A stretch of DNA of 64,000 bases from positions 1 to 64,000 of the forward strand of contig JADYXZ010000003.1 in assembly GCA_020853885.1 (NCBI GenBank), given 5' to 3'. Position numbers and translations under genes: made by a program. Shown one piece after another: positions 42,930 through 52,521 of this stretch (its first letter is position 1; every line of letters starts with the position of its first letter). The notes beneath the pieces were generated by a model. The model saw nothing but the letters and a program-made list of their open reading frames with translations. It did no database searches and had not been told where the DNA came from. The DNA comes from Bradyrhizobiaceae bacterium. Lineage in GTDB: Bacteria; Pseudomonadota; Alphaproteobacteria; Rhizobiales; Xanthobacteraceae.

Positions 42930-45293
42930 ATGCGCGCCTTGAACCGCAAGCTCCTGCGCGATCTCGTGCGGATGTGGCCGCAGGCGCTGGCGATCGCGCT
43001 GGTCATGGCGTCCGGCGCCGCGACGCTGATCCTCGGCGTCGGCTCGCACGGGTCGCTCGCGGAAACGCGCGCCATCTACTACGAGCGCAACCGGTTCGCC
43101 GACGTGTTCGCCGACGTGACGCGGGCGCCGAACATTCTGGCGGAGGAAATCGCGCACATTCCCGGCGTCGCGGCGGTGGAAACGCGGATCGCGAAGATCG
43201 CCCTGCTCGACATCCCGGGCATGGCCGAGCCGGCGTCGGCGATGTTCGTGTCGATCCCGCACCTGCGCGAGCAGCGGCTCAACCTTCTGCACCTGCGCAG
43301 CGGTCGGCTGCCGATCGCCGGCGACGAGCGCGAAGTGGTCGTGAGCGAGCCGTTCGCGCTGGCGCACAAGTTCGATATCGGGTCGAGCTTCGAGGCCATT
43401 CTCAACGGGCGCAAGCGCACGTTCCGCATCGTCGGCACGGCGCTGTCGCCGGAATTCATCTATGCGCTCGGCCCGTGGGACCTGATGCCGGATGACCGGC
43501 GCTTCGGGATCGTCTGGATGTCGGAGCCGGCGCTGGCGGGTGCCTTCGATCTGACCGGCGCCTTCTCCAGCGTGCATGTCAAGCTCCTGCACGACGCCTC
43601 CGAGAGCGAGGTGATCGACCGGCTCGACCAGATGCTGACCCGCTATGGCGGGCTCGGCGCCTACGGGCGGCGCGACCAGACCTCGCATGCGTTCCTCGAC
43701 GCCGAATTGCAGCAGCTCGAGGCCATGAGCCGCGTGCTGCCGCCGATCTTCCTGATCGTCGCAGCGTTTCTCGTGAACATGACGCTGTCGCGGCTGATCT
43801 CGCTGGAGCGGGAGCAGATTGGCCTCTTGAAAGCGATCGGCTACGGAAGCTGGGCGGTCGGGGTGCACTACATGCAGTTCGTGTCGGTGATCGCGCTCGT
43901 CGGCGCGGCGATCGGCGCGGTGGCGGGAACCTGGCTCGGCGTCGGGCTGACCAGGCTTTATGGGGACTTCTTCCACTTTCCATTTCTCGTCTTCCGGATG
44001 GATCCCGGGGTCTATCTGATCGCGGCGGGTGTGACGGTCACGGCGGCGGTGCTCGGCGCGCTGAAAGCCGTGCGCGACGTGGTGGGTCTGCCGCCGGCGG
44101 TGGCGATGACGCCGCCGGCGCCGGCGCAATACCGTCGGCTCCTGCTGCCGATCGTCTATTCCCTGCTGCGGCTGCCGCAGACCTTCATCATGGCGGCCCG
44201 GCATCTCCTGCGCTGGCCCGTGCGCACCCTGAGCAGTCTTCTGGGGATCGCGGCTTCGGTGGCGATCCTGGTCGGTTCGCTGTGGAGCTTCGGTTCGGTC
44301 GATTACATGATCGATGTCACCTTCCACCGTGCCGACCGGCAGGACGCGACGATCAATTTCGTGCGCGAGCGCCCGGAGTCCGCGCTGTGGAACGTCATGA
44401 ACCTGCCGGGCGTGCTGCGGGCGGAACCCTATCGCTCGATCCCGGTGAAGATCCGCAACGGCAACGTGGAGCGCCGCATCGCCGTCGTCGGCAAGCCGCC
44501 GGGCACCGACTTGAGCCGGGTGCTCGACCGGTCCCTGCGCCCCGTGCGCCTGCCGGAAACCGGCATCGCGCTCTCGGTCGCGCTCGCCGACATCCTGAAG
44601 GCGAAGGTCGGCGACCTGGTCGAAGTGGAGCTCCTGGAGCGCGACCGCCGCCGCGTCGACCTGCCGGTGACGGCGATCATCGAAGGATATATGGGGCTGA
44701 TGGCCTATATGGATATTGCCGAGGCGAACCGCCTGATGCACGAAGGCTCGATGATCAGCGGCGCGCATATCGCCTTCGACAGCCAGAGGCAGGACGAGCT
44801 GTTTCAAACGCTCAAGGAGACGCCGACGGCGAGCTTCATCGCCCTGCAGCGGGTGTCGTTGCAGAAATTCCGTGACACGATCGCGGAAAATATCTTCATC
44901 ATGGTGACGATGTATGTGTCGCTTGCCGTGGTGATCGCCTTCGGCGTCGTCTACAACTTCGCGCGGATTTCGCTGTCGGAGCAGGGGCGCGAGATCGCCA
45001 GCCTGCGGGTGCTCGGGTTCACGCGGGGCGAAGTTTCGTCGATTCTGCTGTCGGAGCTTGCGGTGGTGACATTGCTGGCGCAGCCGCTGGGCTGGATTCT
45101 CGGCTACGCGCTGGCTGCGCTTTCGGTGTGGGCGTTCGAAAGCGAGCTCTACCGCGTGCCGTTGATTCTGGAGCCCTATGTCTATGCAACCGGAAGCCTG
45201 CTGGTGATCGCCGCGGCGATCGTCTCGGGCCTCATCGTCCGCAGGCGCATCGACAGGCTCGACCTGATCGAAGTATTGAAGACGAGAGAATAG
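42930..45293 (+). CDS. FtsX-like ABC transporter permease
   Basis: A 787-residue permease. One membrane helix at the N-terminus is followed by a periplasmic MacB-type domain (about 45-255), a first FtsX block of three helices (about 265-390), a second periplasmic domain (about 430-660) and a second FtsX block (about 680-780). This is the two-FtsX-domain form found in DevC/LolCE-like exporters. It lies between its ATPase and the HlyD-like protein. The cargo is not predictable. Confidence 0.87.
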   Translation: MRALNRKLLRDLVRMWPQALAIALVMASGAATLILGVGSHGSLAETRAIYYERNRFADVFADVTRAPNILAEEIAHIPGVAAVETRIAKIALLDIPGMAEPASAMFVSIPHLREQRLNLLHLRSGRLPIAGDEREVVVSEPFALAHKFDIGSSFEAILNGRKRTFRIVGTALSPEFIYALGPWDLMPDDRRFGIVWMSEPALAGAFDLTGAFSSVHVKLLHDASESEVIDRLDQMLTRYGGLGAYGRRDQTSHAFLDAELQQLEAMSRVLPPIFLIVAAFLVNMTLSRLISLEREQIGLLKAIGYGSWAVGVHYMQFVSVIALVGAAIGAVAGTWLGVGLTRLYGDFFHFPFLVFRMDPGVYLIAAGVTVTAAVLGALKAVRDVVGLPPAVAMTPPAPAQYRRLLLPIVYSLLRLPQTFIMAARHLLRWPVRTLSSLLGIAASVAILVGSLWSFGSVDYMIDVTFHRADRQDATINFVRERPESALWNVMNLPGVLRAEPYRSIPVKIRNGNVERRIAVVGKPPGTDLSRVLDRSLRPVRLPETGIALSVALADILKAKVGDLVEVELLERDRRRVDLPVTAIIEGYMGLMAYMDIAEANRLMHEGSMISGAHIAFDSQRQDELFQTLKETPTASFIALQRVSLQKFRDTIAENIFIMVTMYVSLAVVIAFGVVYNFARISLSEQGREIASLRVLGFTRGEVSSILLSELAVVTLLAQPLGWILGYALAALSVWAFESELYRVPLILEPYVYATGSLLVIAAAIVSGLIVRRRIDRLDLIEVLKTRE

Positions 45294-45295
45294 CG

Positions 45296-46501
45296 ATGGC
45301 ATCGGTATCCCTCCGGCGGATTGTGTTGGGCATCGTCGTGGCGGCAATCGCGGCCGCGGCAATCTGGGCGTTCTGGCCGAAGCCGGTCGGCGCCGATCTC
45401 GCGACGATCCGGCGCGGGCCGCTCGAGGTCACGGTCGAGGACGAAGGCGTCACGCGCATCCGCGACGTCTATACGGTCTCGGCGCCGATCACCGGCAAGA
45501 TGCTGCGCACCCACCGCAAGGTGGGCGATGCGGTGGTCGCTTGGGAAACCGACGTGGCGACGATCGAGCCGATCGATCCGGAGTTCCTCGACGTCCGCAG
45601 CCAGCGGGTGAGCGAGGCGGCGGTGCAGGCGGCGAACGCGGCGGTCGATCTCGCCGAGGCGCAGCTCAACGAGGCCCGGTCGCAACTGCAATTTGCCCAG
45701 TCGGAGTTGAGCCGGGCAACGGAGCTCGCGGCGAAGCAGGCGATTTCGCCGCGCGCTCTGGAAAAGTCGAGGATCGACGTTGCCATCGCGGAAGCCGCGG
45801 TGGCGAGCGCCCGGGCGAGCGTGGAAGTGCGGCGACGGGAGCTGCAAAGCGCACAGGCGCGTTTGCTGCAGCCGACCGATCCGGACACGCAGACGGCCAA
45901 CTGCTGCGTGCAGATCCGCGCGCCGATCAGCGGCAGCGTGCTCCGCGTGATTGCCGAGAGCGAGCGGGTGGTGCAGGCCGGGACACCGTTGATCGAGATC
46001 GGCGACGCGAACAATCTGGAGCTCGTGGTCGATCTCCTGTCGCGGGACGCAGTGCGCGTTCCCGATGCGGCGATGGCGCGCATCGAAGCCTGGGGCGGTG
46101 ACGCCGTCCTCAATGCGCGCGTGCGGCGCATCGAGCCCGCCGGGTTCACCAAGGTGTCGGCGCTCGGCATCGAAGAGCAGCGCGTGCGCGTCATCCTGGA
46201 TTTCACCGACGCCCCGGAAAAATGGAACCGGCTCGGGCACGCTTTCCGCGTGGTCGCGAGAATTATCGTGTGGCAGGGCGGCGATGAGCTGCAGGTGCCG
46301 CTCGGCGCGCTGTTCCGGCGCGACCAGAGCTGGGCCGTCTTCGTCGTGAAGAACGGCCGTACCGAACTGCGCAAGATCGAGATCGGCCAGCGCAACATTC
46401 ACGCGGCGCAGGTGCTGAGCGGGCTGAGCGAAGGGGAGCAGGTCATCCTGCATCCGAGCGACCAGATTCAGGACGGCGTCTCGGTGGCGCCGCGCTCCTA
46501 A
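45296..46501 (+). CDS. HlyD/efflux periplasmic adaptor subunit
   Basis: A 401-residue membrane-fusion protein. A single N-terminal membrane helix (about 9-27) is followed by a lipoyl-like half-motif (VSAPITGKMLRTHRKVGDAVVA), a helical hairpin (about 100-195) and the second half (IRAPISGSVLRVIAESERVVQAGTPLIEIGD), then beta-barrel and membrane-proximal domains. It starts two bases after the permease stop. It links the permease to an outer-membrane channel not encoded here. A Cys-Cys pair near residue 202 is unusual for the family. Confidence 0.87.
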   Translation: MASVSLRRIVLGIVVAAIAAAAIWAFWPKPVGADLATIRRGPLEVTVEDEGVTRIRDVYTVSAPITGKMLRTHRKVGDAVVAWETDVATIEPIDPEFLDVRSQRVSEAAVQAANAAVDLAEAQLNEARSQLQFAQSELSRATELAAKQAISPRALEKSRIDVAIAEAAVASARASVEVRRRELQSAQARLLQPTDPDTQTANCCVQIRAPISGSVLRVIAESERVVQAGTPLIEIGDANNLELVVDLLSRDAVRVPDAAMARIEAWGGDAVLNARVRRIEPAGFTKVSALGIEEQRVRVILDFTDAPEKWNRLGHAFRVVARIIVWQGGDELQVPLGALFRRDQSWAVFVVKNGRTELRKIEIGQRNIHAAQVLSGLSEGEQVILHPSDQIQDGVSVAPRS

Positions 46502-46519
46502 GCGCGGATCGTTTGTTGC

Positions 46520-46596
46520 CGTCATTGCGAGGCGCGTAGCGCCGAAGCAATCCAGTATCTCGGTGGCTGGATTGCTTCGCTTCGCTCGCAATGACG
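46520..46596. repeat. Palindromic repeat, CGTCATTGCGAGG type, copy 1
   Basis: Arms CGTCATTGCGAG...GAAGCAATCCAG (46520-46555) and CTGGATTGCTTCG...CGCAATGACG (46567-46596) pair across a short loop. The same family occurs at 57632-57827. It begins 18 bases after the adaptor gene and may end its message. The 313-bp interval 46502-46814 otherwise holds only the flgE promoter. Confidence 0.75.
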
Positions 46597-46737
46597 CCGG
46601 GATACCCAGATTTCAAATCATCATGCGCTGACCGGCGGCGGAAACCGCCCGGCAAAACTTGCCGCGGGTAGGCAGAACCGCGCCGGTAATGCTGCCGGCC
46701 TTCTGCTTAAGCTATTGAAAAACATTAATAAACCAAG

Positions 46738-46752
46738 TGGCACAGGGCTTGC
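46738..46752 (+). promoter_or_regulatory. Sigma-54 promoter for the flgE operon
   Basis: The sequence TGGCACAGGGCTTGC matches the TGGCACG-N4-TTGCW consensus, with the invariant GG-N10-GC spacing exact. It lies 62 bases before the flgE start codon. Hook-class flagellar genes in Caulobacter use the same sigma factor with FlbD. Confidence 0.85.
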
Positions 46753-46814
46753 GACGCCTGCTCCGGGTGCCCGTGCGCGCAGTCGCGCAGACGCGGCCAC
46801 GAACGGAGGGTGTG

Positions 46815-48485
46815 ATGGGTCTTTTCGGTGCCATGACGACGGCGGTGGCGGGTCTGCGCGCGCAGGCGTTCGCGCTGGAGAACGTGTCGGGCAATATCGC
46901 CAACTCGCAGACGACAGGCTTCAAGCGCGTCGACACGAGCTTTGCCGACCTGGTGCCGGATTCGGTTCCGCAACTGCAGCTCGCCGGCGGCGTGATCGCG
47001 CGTTCGCGCGGCACCAACAACGTGCAGGGCGACATCCAGAATTCGTCCGTCAACACCTTCATGGCGATCAACGGCGACGGCTACTTCATCGTGCAGAAGC
47101 CGTCGGGCTTCCCCGACGGCACGCCGGTGTTCGAGGGCGTCGACCTGTTCTCGCGCCGCGGCGACTTTCAGCTCGACAAGGACGGCTATCTCGTCAACGG
47201 CAGCGGCTACTACCTGAAAGTGCTGCAGGTTGACGGAGCCACCGGCAACGTCATCGGCAGCGTGCCGGAGGTGCTGCAATTCTCCAACGACTTCCTGCCG
47301 GCCCAGCCGACGACACTGGTCGAGTACCGCGCGAATCTCGCCAGCTATCCGCGCACCGGGCGGGCGGATGCCGACACGCCGGGATCGGAACGGCTGGATC
47401 CCACGTCGTTCTCCTTCAATCCGACGATTGCCGGTACGGGGACGGTGGTCGCCAATGACGTGCCGATATTCGTGGAGCAGTCGATCGCGGGCGGTGCGAT
47501 CACCGTATACGACTCGGTTGGATCGCCGATCAATATTCAGCTGCGGTGGGCCAAGCTGCCGAACGATGCGGCCGTCGCCACAGGCAGCGCAGACCTCAAT
47601 CCAGCGGTCAACCTGTCGGCGTTCGATACCGAAACCGTCACGATCACGGTCGACGGTGTGAACACCGTGCTGACGCTCAATACGACGACGCTCTCGGACA
47701 GCACTGAACTGATTGCCGCAATCGATGCAATCGCGGGGATCAGCGCGTCGCTCAACGGTTCGGACCAGATTGAGATTACCGGCGACAATCCCAACACCAA
47801 TTTCACGATCACGTATTCGGACCCCGCGATCGGCACCGCGATTGGTCTGTCGGGGGCCACGTTTCAGTCGACCGACACGCGCACCTGGGAGATGTTCTAT
47901 CTCGAGGACGCGAACGCCGTCGGGACCAACGTCGCCTGGCGCAACGCAGGCGTAAACTACACGTTCGACGCCAGCGGCCAGATGACATCGCCGACGCAAA
48001 CGGTCGATCTGACCGGCGTGACGATCAACGGCATACCGCTCGGCAACATCACGATCAGTCATGGGGCGACCGGCATCACGCAATTTGCCGATGTGAACGG
48101 AACCGTGCAGGTCAATCTCCTGCGGCAGAACGGCTATCCGGCCGGCGAACTGCAGACGATCTCCGTCAACGAAAAGGGCCGCATCATCGCCACCTACTCC
48201 AACGGCCGCACGCTGGAGATGGCCGAGATCGTGCTCGCCTCCTTCAATGCCGACAACTCGCTGAAGCGGCTGGACGGCGGCGCATTCGAAGCGACGTCGG
48301 AATCGGGCCCGGCGCAATACGGCGCGTCCGGCAAGATCCTCGGCAAGGCGCTGGAGGGCTCCAACACCGACATCGCCGACGAGTTCACGAAGCTGATCGT
48401 GACGCAGCAGGCTTACGCGGCCAACACGCGCATCGTCACGACCAGCGACCGGATGCTGCAGGAAACGCTGAATCTCGTGCGCTGA
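46815..48485 (+). CDS. flgE: Flagellar hook protein FlgE
   Basis: A 556-residue hook protein. The N-terminus MGLFGAMTTAVAGLRAQAFALENVSGNIANSQTTGFKR is the flagellar rod/hook signature, and the C-terminus ANTRIVTTSDRMLQETLNLVR is the matching terminal helix; the two pair as coiled coil in the hook. The central region is Thr/Asp-rich and beta-stranded, as usual for the exposed surface. It is exported through the flagellar type III system. It heads an flgE-flgK-flgL unit behind a sigma-54 promoter. The start is set by the signature. Confidence 0.9.
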   Translation: MGLFGAMTTAVAGLRAQAFALENVSGNIANSQTTGFKRVDTSFADLVPDSVPQLQLAGGVIARSRGTNNVQGDIQNSSVNTFMAINGDGYFIVQKPSGFPDGTPVFEGVDLFSRRGDFQLDKDGYLVNGSGYYLKVLQVDGATGNVIGSVPEVLQFSNDFLPAQPTTLVEYRANLASYPRTGRADADTPGSERLDPTSFSFNPTIAGTGTVVANDVPIFVEQSIAGGAITVYDSVGSPINIQLRWAKLPNDAAVATGSADLNPAVNLSAFDTETVTITVDGVNTVLTLNTTTLSDSTELIAAIDAIAGISASLNGSDQIEITGDNPNTNFTITYSDPAIGTAIGLSGATFQSTDTRTWEMFYLEDANAVGTNVAWRNAGVNYTFDASGQMTSPTQTVDLTGVTINGIPLGNITISHGATGITQFADVNGTVQVNLLRQNGYPAGELQTISVNEKGRIIATYSNGRTLEMAEIVLASFNADNSLKRLDGGAFEATSESGPAQYGASGKILGKALEGSNTDIADEFTKLIVTQQAYAANTRIVTTSDRMLQETLNLVR

Positions 48486-48522
48486 CCGGCCGGCGCGATA
48501 GCAGGCGGATAGAGGACGGCAA

Positions 48523-50394
48523 ATGAGCCTCGCGCAAGCGATATCGTCGGCACTGTCCGGCCTGCACATCGCGCAGACCGGGGTCAACGTCCTTGCCGAC
48601 AACATCTCCAACGCGGAGACCCCCGGCTATATCCGGAAATCCGTGCTGCTCGGGACATCCGCGTCGACGGCGGGCAGCAACGGCGCCAAGGTGCTCGGGG
48701 TCCGGCGCGAGCTCGACCAGTTCGTGCAGCGCCAGTTGCGCGCGGAGTTCGCAGGCTCCGCCTACGCCAGCAACATCGCAAACTACTACAGCCGCATCGA
48801 ACAGATCTACGGTCAGCCGGGCAGCCTGAACGCGCTCGACCAACTCTACAACAACTTCACCAATTCGGTGCATGCGCTGACGACGAGTCCGGAATCGAAC
48901 GCCGCGCGCAGCCAGGTGCTGAACGAAGCGAGCGTGCTGGCGCAGCACCTGAACGCGATGTCGAACGACATCCAGATCCTGCGGTCGCAGGCGGAGACGT
49001 CGTTGCGCACCGAGGTCGAGCGGATCAACTCGATCCTGCAGGACGTCGAGTCGCTTTCGATCAAGATCGCCTCGTCGATCGAAAACAGCCCGGAAGCCGC
49101 GGCGCTCCTGGATGCGCGCGACCAGCTGGTCGCCGAGCTGTCGGGAATGATCGACGTGCGGGTCGTCGAAATCGGCCGCGGGCAGATTTCGATCTTCACG
49201 CTATCGGGCGTCAGCCTGTTCGATCACAAGGCGTCGCGGCTGCGGTTCGACGGATACGATTCCGTCGGCCCGGAGTCGCTGTGGAGTGCGGATGCGGACC
49301 TGCGGAAGGTGGGCTCGCTCCGGCTGTCGAATCCGGACGGATACGAGATCGACCTGATCGCGGATCGCGCGATCCGGTCCGGTTCGATCGCCGCGCATCT
49401 GGAGATGCGCGACAAGACGCTGGTGCAGGCGCAGGCGCAGCTCGACGAGATCGCGCATGCGCTGGCGACGGCGCTGTCCGACCGGACGGTGGCGGGTACC
49501 GCCGCTTCCGACGGCGGGCAGGACGGCTTCGAGATCGATCTGTCCGCGCTGAAGAACGGCAATTCGGTCACGCTCAGCATCATCGACGGCAGCAGCGGGC
49601 AACAGCGCCGGATCACGATCGTTCGCGTCGACGATCCCGACGCCTTGCCGCTTGCAAATACCTTCACCGCCGATTCGAACGACGAGGTGATCGGCGTCGA
49701 TCTCGCGGGCGGCTATGCCGGCGTGCTCGCGGCGCTGAACGGCGCATTCGGATCGGCCGGGATCGCGTTCGACAATCCGTCGGGCATGGTCCTGCGCGTG
49801 CTCGATGACGGCGGGCCGAGTGCGGGCACGGTGCAGAGCCTGAGCGCGACGATCACCACGTCGACATTCGAATCCGGCGATCCTACCTTGCCGTTCTTCG
49901 TCGACAGCTCATCGGCGCAGCTCTATACGAACTTTGCGACCGAGCTCGGCTCGCAGAAGCTCGGCTTTGCGGGCCGCATCAGGGTCAACCCGGCGCTGCA
50001 GGCGGATTCGTCGCTGCTTGTGCGTTACGCCGCCGGCACGGCGGGCGGCGATCCGACGCGGCCGAATTTCATCGAGCAGCAGCTCACCACGGTGCTGCAC
50101 ACCTATTCGCCATCGACCGGGGTCGGCGCGGTAAACGGCCCATTTTCCGGGTCGATCGCCGATTTCATCCGCCAGGCGGTCAGCATGCAGGGCGCGGCGT
50201 CCGAGAACGCGTCGCGGCTGAACGAAGGCCAGCAAATCGTGCTCGGCGCGCTGCAGTCGCGCTTCGCCGAGCGCGCCGGCGTGAACATCGATTCGGAAAT
50301 GGCGCATCTCCTGATCCTGCAGCAGGCCTACGGCGCCAATGCGCGCGTCCTCACCACGGTGAAGGAGATGATCGACATGTTGATGAAGGCTTGA
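48523..50394 (+). CDS. flgK: Hook-filament junction protein FlgK
   Basis: A 623-residue protein. SLAQAISSALSGLHIAQTGVNVLADNISNAETPGYIRK is the FlgK/FlgG-like start, and the C-terminal MAHLLILQQAYGANARVLTTVKEMIDMLMKA completes the coiled-coil. The middle is large, consistent with variable domains. It forms the first ring of the junction zone between hook and filament. It lies 37 bases downstream of flgE. Confidence 0.92.
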   Translation: MSLAQAISSALSGLHIAQTGVNVLADNISNAETPGYIRKSVLLGTSASTAGSNGAKVLGVRRELDQFVQRQLRAEFAGSAYASNIANYYSRIEQIYGQPGSLNALDQLYNNFTNSVHALTTSPESNAARSQVLNEASVLAQHLNAMSNDIQILRSQAETSLRTEVERINSILQDVESLSIKIASSIENSPEAAALLDARDQLVAELSGMIDVRVVEIGRGQISIFTLSGVSLFDHKASRLRFDGYDSVGPESLWSADADLRKVGSLRLSNPDGYEIDLIADRAIRSGSIAAHLEMRDKTLVQAQAQLDEIAHALATALSDRTVAGTAASDGGQDGFEIDLSALKNGNSVTLSIIDGSSGQQRRITIVRVDDPDALPLANTFTADSNDEVIGVDLAGGYAGVLAALNGAFGSAGIAFDNPSGMVLRVLDDGGPSAGTVQSLSATITTSTFESGDPTLPFFVDSSSAQLYTNFATELGSQKLGFAGRIRVNPALQADSSLLVRYAAGTAGGDPTRPNFIEQQLTTVLHTYSPSTGVGAVNGPFSGSIADFIRQAVSMQGAASENASRLNEGQQIVLGALQSRFAERAGVNIDSEMAHLLILQQAYGANARVLTTVKEMIDMLMKA

Positions 50395-50402
50395 GAATCC
50401 GC

Positions 50403-51905
50403 ATGACTTCCATCACCGGATACACCAACCGTTCGACGCTGACCATGCAGATGCTGACGCAGATGCGTTGGCAGCTTGACGCCCTGCAGCGGCAGCTTGC
50501 GACCGGCAAGCGCGCCGACACCTATGGCGAGCTCGGGGTCGGCCGGACGATGGATCTCGAAGCGCGCATGCGGCTGTCGCGGCTCGAGAGCTACGAGAAC
50601 GCGATCTACAGCGTCGATCTGCGCGTCGGCATCATGAACACGGCGCTCGAGCGGCTGCGTGCGATCGGCGATGAAACGCGGGCGGACATGCGCTTCCCCG
50701 CCGTGTACAAGCTGCTCGGCAACCAGACGCAGCCGCAACAGCTCGCCGTGCTGCGTCTCGACGAGGCGGTGAGCCTCCTGAACGAGAAGGCCGGCGAGCG
50801 TTACCTGTTCTCGGGGCGCGCCACCGACAGCCGCGCCGCCGTCTCGGGGACGCAGATCCTCGACGGTGACGGCGCGCGCGCCGGTCTGCGGCAGCTCATG
50901 GCCGAGCGGTTGCTCGCCGATCGCGGGGCCGACGGGCGCGGCAGGCTCGATGCACCGGCCGTGGCCGGCGACGTCATCACGCTCGCGGAGAGCGGCGCGC
51001 ATCCGTTCGGGTTCAAGCTCGCGTCGGTAACGACGGATTTCGGCGCAACGGTGACGCCGACGGCGGGGCCGCCCGCCTCATTCGACCTCGACTTCGGCGG
51101 CAACAATCCGCCTGACGGCGGCCGCGTGCAGGTTCGACTCACCCTGCCCGACGGATCGACCAGCGACCTCGCGCTCACGGCGACGACGGAGAATCCGCCG
51201 CCGGCGGGAACGTTCCTGATCGGCGCCGATTCGGATGCGACGGCGGCCAATCTTGCCGCCGCCATCGATGCGGGCATCCTGTCGCTCGGCACTACCGAGC
51301 TTGTGGCCGCCTCGGCGGTTCGCGCGGGCGAGGATTTCTTTGCGATCGACGCGAACAACCCGCCGCAGCGCGTCGACGGCCCGCCGTTCGACACCGCGAC
51401 GGCGATGCGCGACGGCACCCCGGCGGACACCGTGTTCTGGTACACCGGAGAGGCTGCCACCGACAGCGCGCGCGGCACCGCGATTGCGCGGGTCGACGAG
51501 ACCATCACGGTGTCCTACGGTGCGCGGGCGAACGAGGACGGCATCCGTCAGGTCGTGCAGAGCGTGGCGGTATTCGCGTCGATGACCTTCTCCGAGAGCG
51601 ACCCGGACGGGCGCGACCGCTATTTCGCGCTGCTGCAACGGCTCGGGAGCGCGCTGGACGGCGGCGACGCGATGAAACAGATCCAGGCGATCCAGACCGA
51701 TCTTGCCGGTGCGAGTCTCGCGGGAAACGCCACCAAGGAGCGCCTTGCGGACAAGAAGCCCGTGCTGCAGGGAATCCTCGACGAGATCGAGAACATCTCG
51801 CCCGAGGAAGTCGGCGTGAAGCTCCTGGCGATGAACACGCGCATGCAGGCGACGATGCAGACGACGGCGCTCCTGTCGCAGTTCACGCTGCTGAGCTATC
51901 TCTAG
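50403..51905 (+). CDS. flgL: Hook-associated protein FlgL (flagellin-like)
   Basis: A 500-residue protein. TGYTNRSTLTMQMLTQMRWQLDALQRQLATGKRADTYGELG gives the N-terminal coiled coil, and NTRMQATMQTTALLSQFTLLSYL the C-terminal one. It is longer than E. coli FlgL (317 residues) because of a large beta-rich middle part, a feature seen in alphaproteobacteria. The ATG at 50403 is preferred; an earlier TTG overlaps the flgK stop. It forms the second junction ring. Confidence 0.88.
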   Translation: MTSITGYTNRSTLTMQMLTQMRWQLDALQRQLATGKRADTYGELGVGRTMDLEARMRLSRLESYENAIYSVDLRVGIMNTALERLRAIGDETRADMRFPAVYKLLGNQTQPQQLAVLRLDEAVSLLNEKAGERYLFSGRATDSRAAVSGTQILDGDGARAGLRQLMAERLLADRGADGRGRLDAPAVAGDVITLAESGAHPFGFKLASVTTDFGATVTPTAGPPASFDLDFGGNNPPDGGRVQVRLTLPDGSTSDLALTATTENPPPAGTFLIGADSDATAANLAAAIDAGILSLGTTELVAASAVRAGEDFFAIDANNPPQRVDGPPFDTATAMRDGTPADTVFWYTGEAATDSARGTAIARVDETITVSYGARANEDGIRQVVQSVAVFASMTFSESDPDGRDRYFALLQRLGSALDGGDAMKQIQAIQTDLAGASLAGNATKERLADKKPVLQGILDEIENISPEEVGVKLLAMNTRMQATMQTTALLSQFTLLSYL

Positions 51906-51935
51906 CCATTGTCATTGTGGGGGTATACCGGACTC

Positions 51936-52058
51936 GGCCTCATCCTTCGAGACGCCGCCTCCGCTTCTCACGCAAGTCGGCTATAGCCGACTTGCGCGGT
52001 AAAATTACCGATGTCGGGTAAACCCGACGTCGGCAGCCGGGCTCCTCAGGATGAGGCC
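51936..52058. repeat. Palindromic repeat of the CTCATCCTTCGAGACGC type, with nested palindromes
   Basis: Outer arms GGCCTCATCCT and AGGATGAGGCC bracket two inner hairpins: the perfect 24-bp palindrome at 51972-51995 (centre GGCTATAGCC) and GTCGGGT/ACCCGAC. It shares its core with 10298-10395. It lies between flgL and flaF. Confidence 0.75.
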
Positions 52059-52068
52059 AGACATAAAA

Positions 52069-52123
52069 CGACCTCACCCTGAGGAGCGCGAACTTCGTTC
52101 GCGCGTCTCGAAGGGTGAGGTCG
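52069..52123. repeat. Second palindromic repeat next to flaF
   Basis: Arms CGACCTCACCCT and AGGGTGAGGTCG close a hairpin that has an inner GCGCGAAC/GTTCGCGC stem. It carries the complementary GAGGAGCGC...GTCTCGAAGG core and so belongs to the same repeat group. It may terminate the flaF transcript from the other side. Confidence 0.7.
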
Positions 52124-52140
52124 TCGATTGTCGGAAGAAA

Positions 52141-52521
52141 TCAGGCGGCCTGCGTGCGCAAGCCGGCGGCGATCTCGCGATTGATGTTGATGAGAACGCC
52201 CAGGCGATCGGGCGAGCGGGCGCTGTCAGTTTCGAGCTTCATCGAATGATTGATGATGAAATTGGCGAGGTTCGCCACGTTCAGCTTGATCTCGCGCGGC
52301 AGCGGATTCTCCGGCTTGCCGATCGAGCTCGCGAATACGACCCAGAGCCGCCGGTTGTAGCGGATCGCGGAAAGCGCGTCGCCGTGATCGCCGGCGCCGG
52401 CGTCCTTGATGGCCTGAAGCTTCGCGGCCGCGCGCAGGAGGAGCTGAGCCTCGAGCTCACGCGGACTTCCCGTCGCCTGCGCCGTTCTGGCATAGGCCTG
52501 GGTCGGATTCTGCATACTCAA
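52141..52521 (-). CDS. flaF: Flagellar biosynthesis regulator FlaF
   Basis: A 126-residue helical protein. SPRELEAQLLLRAAAKLQAI, LSAIRYNRRLWVVFASSI and VANLANFIINHSMKLE match FlaF, which supports flagellin translation or secretion in alphaproteobacteria and works opposite FlbT. Its start overlaps the flbT 3' end by 65 bases, so expression is coupled. Confidence 0.9.
   Translation of the reverse strand: MSMQNPTQAYARTAQATGSPRELEAQLLLRAAAKLQAIKDAGAGDHGDALSAIRYNRRLWVVFASSIGKPENPLPREIKLNVANLANFIINHSMKLETDSARSPDRLGVLININREIAAGLRTQAA

Noticed and set aside
42807..45362. An 851-codon open frame on the minus strand opposite the FtsX-like permease
   Set aside because: It is rich in Arg, His, Asp and Gln, has no family pattern, and mirrors the codon structure of the real gene; it is a GC-driven shadow.
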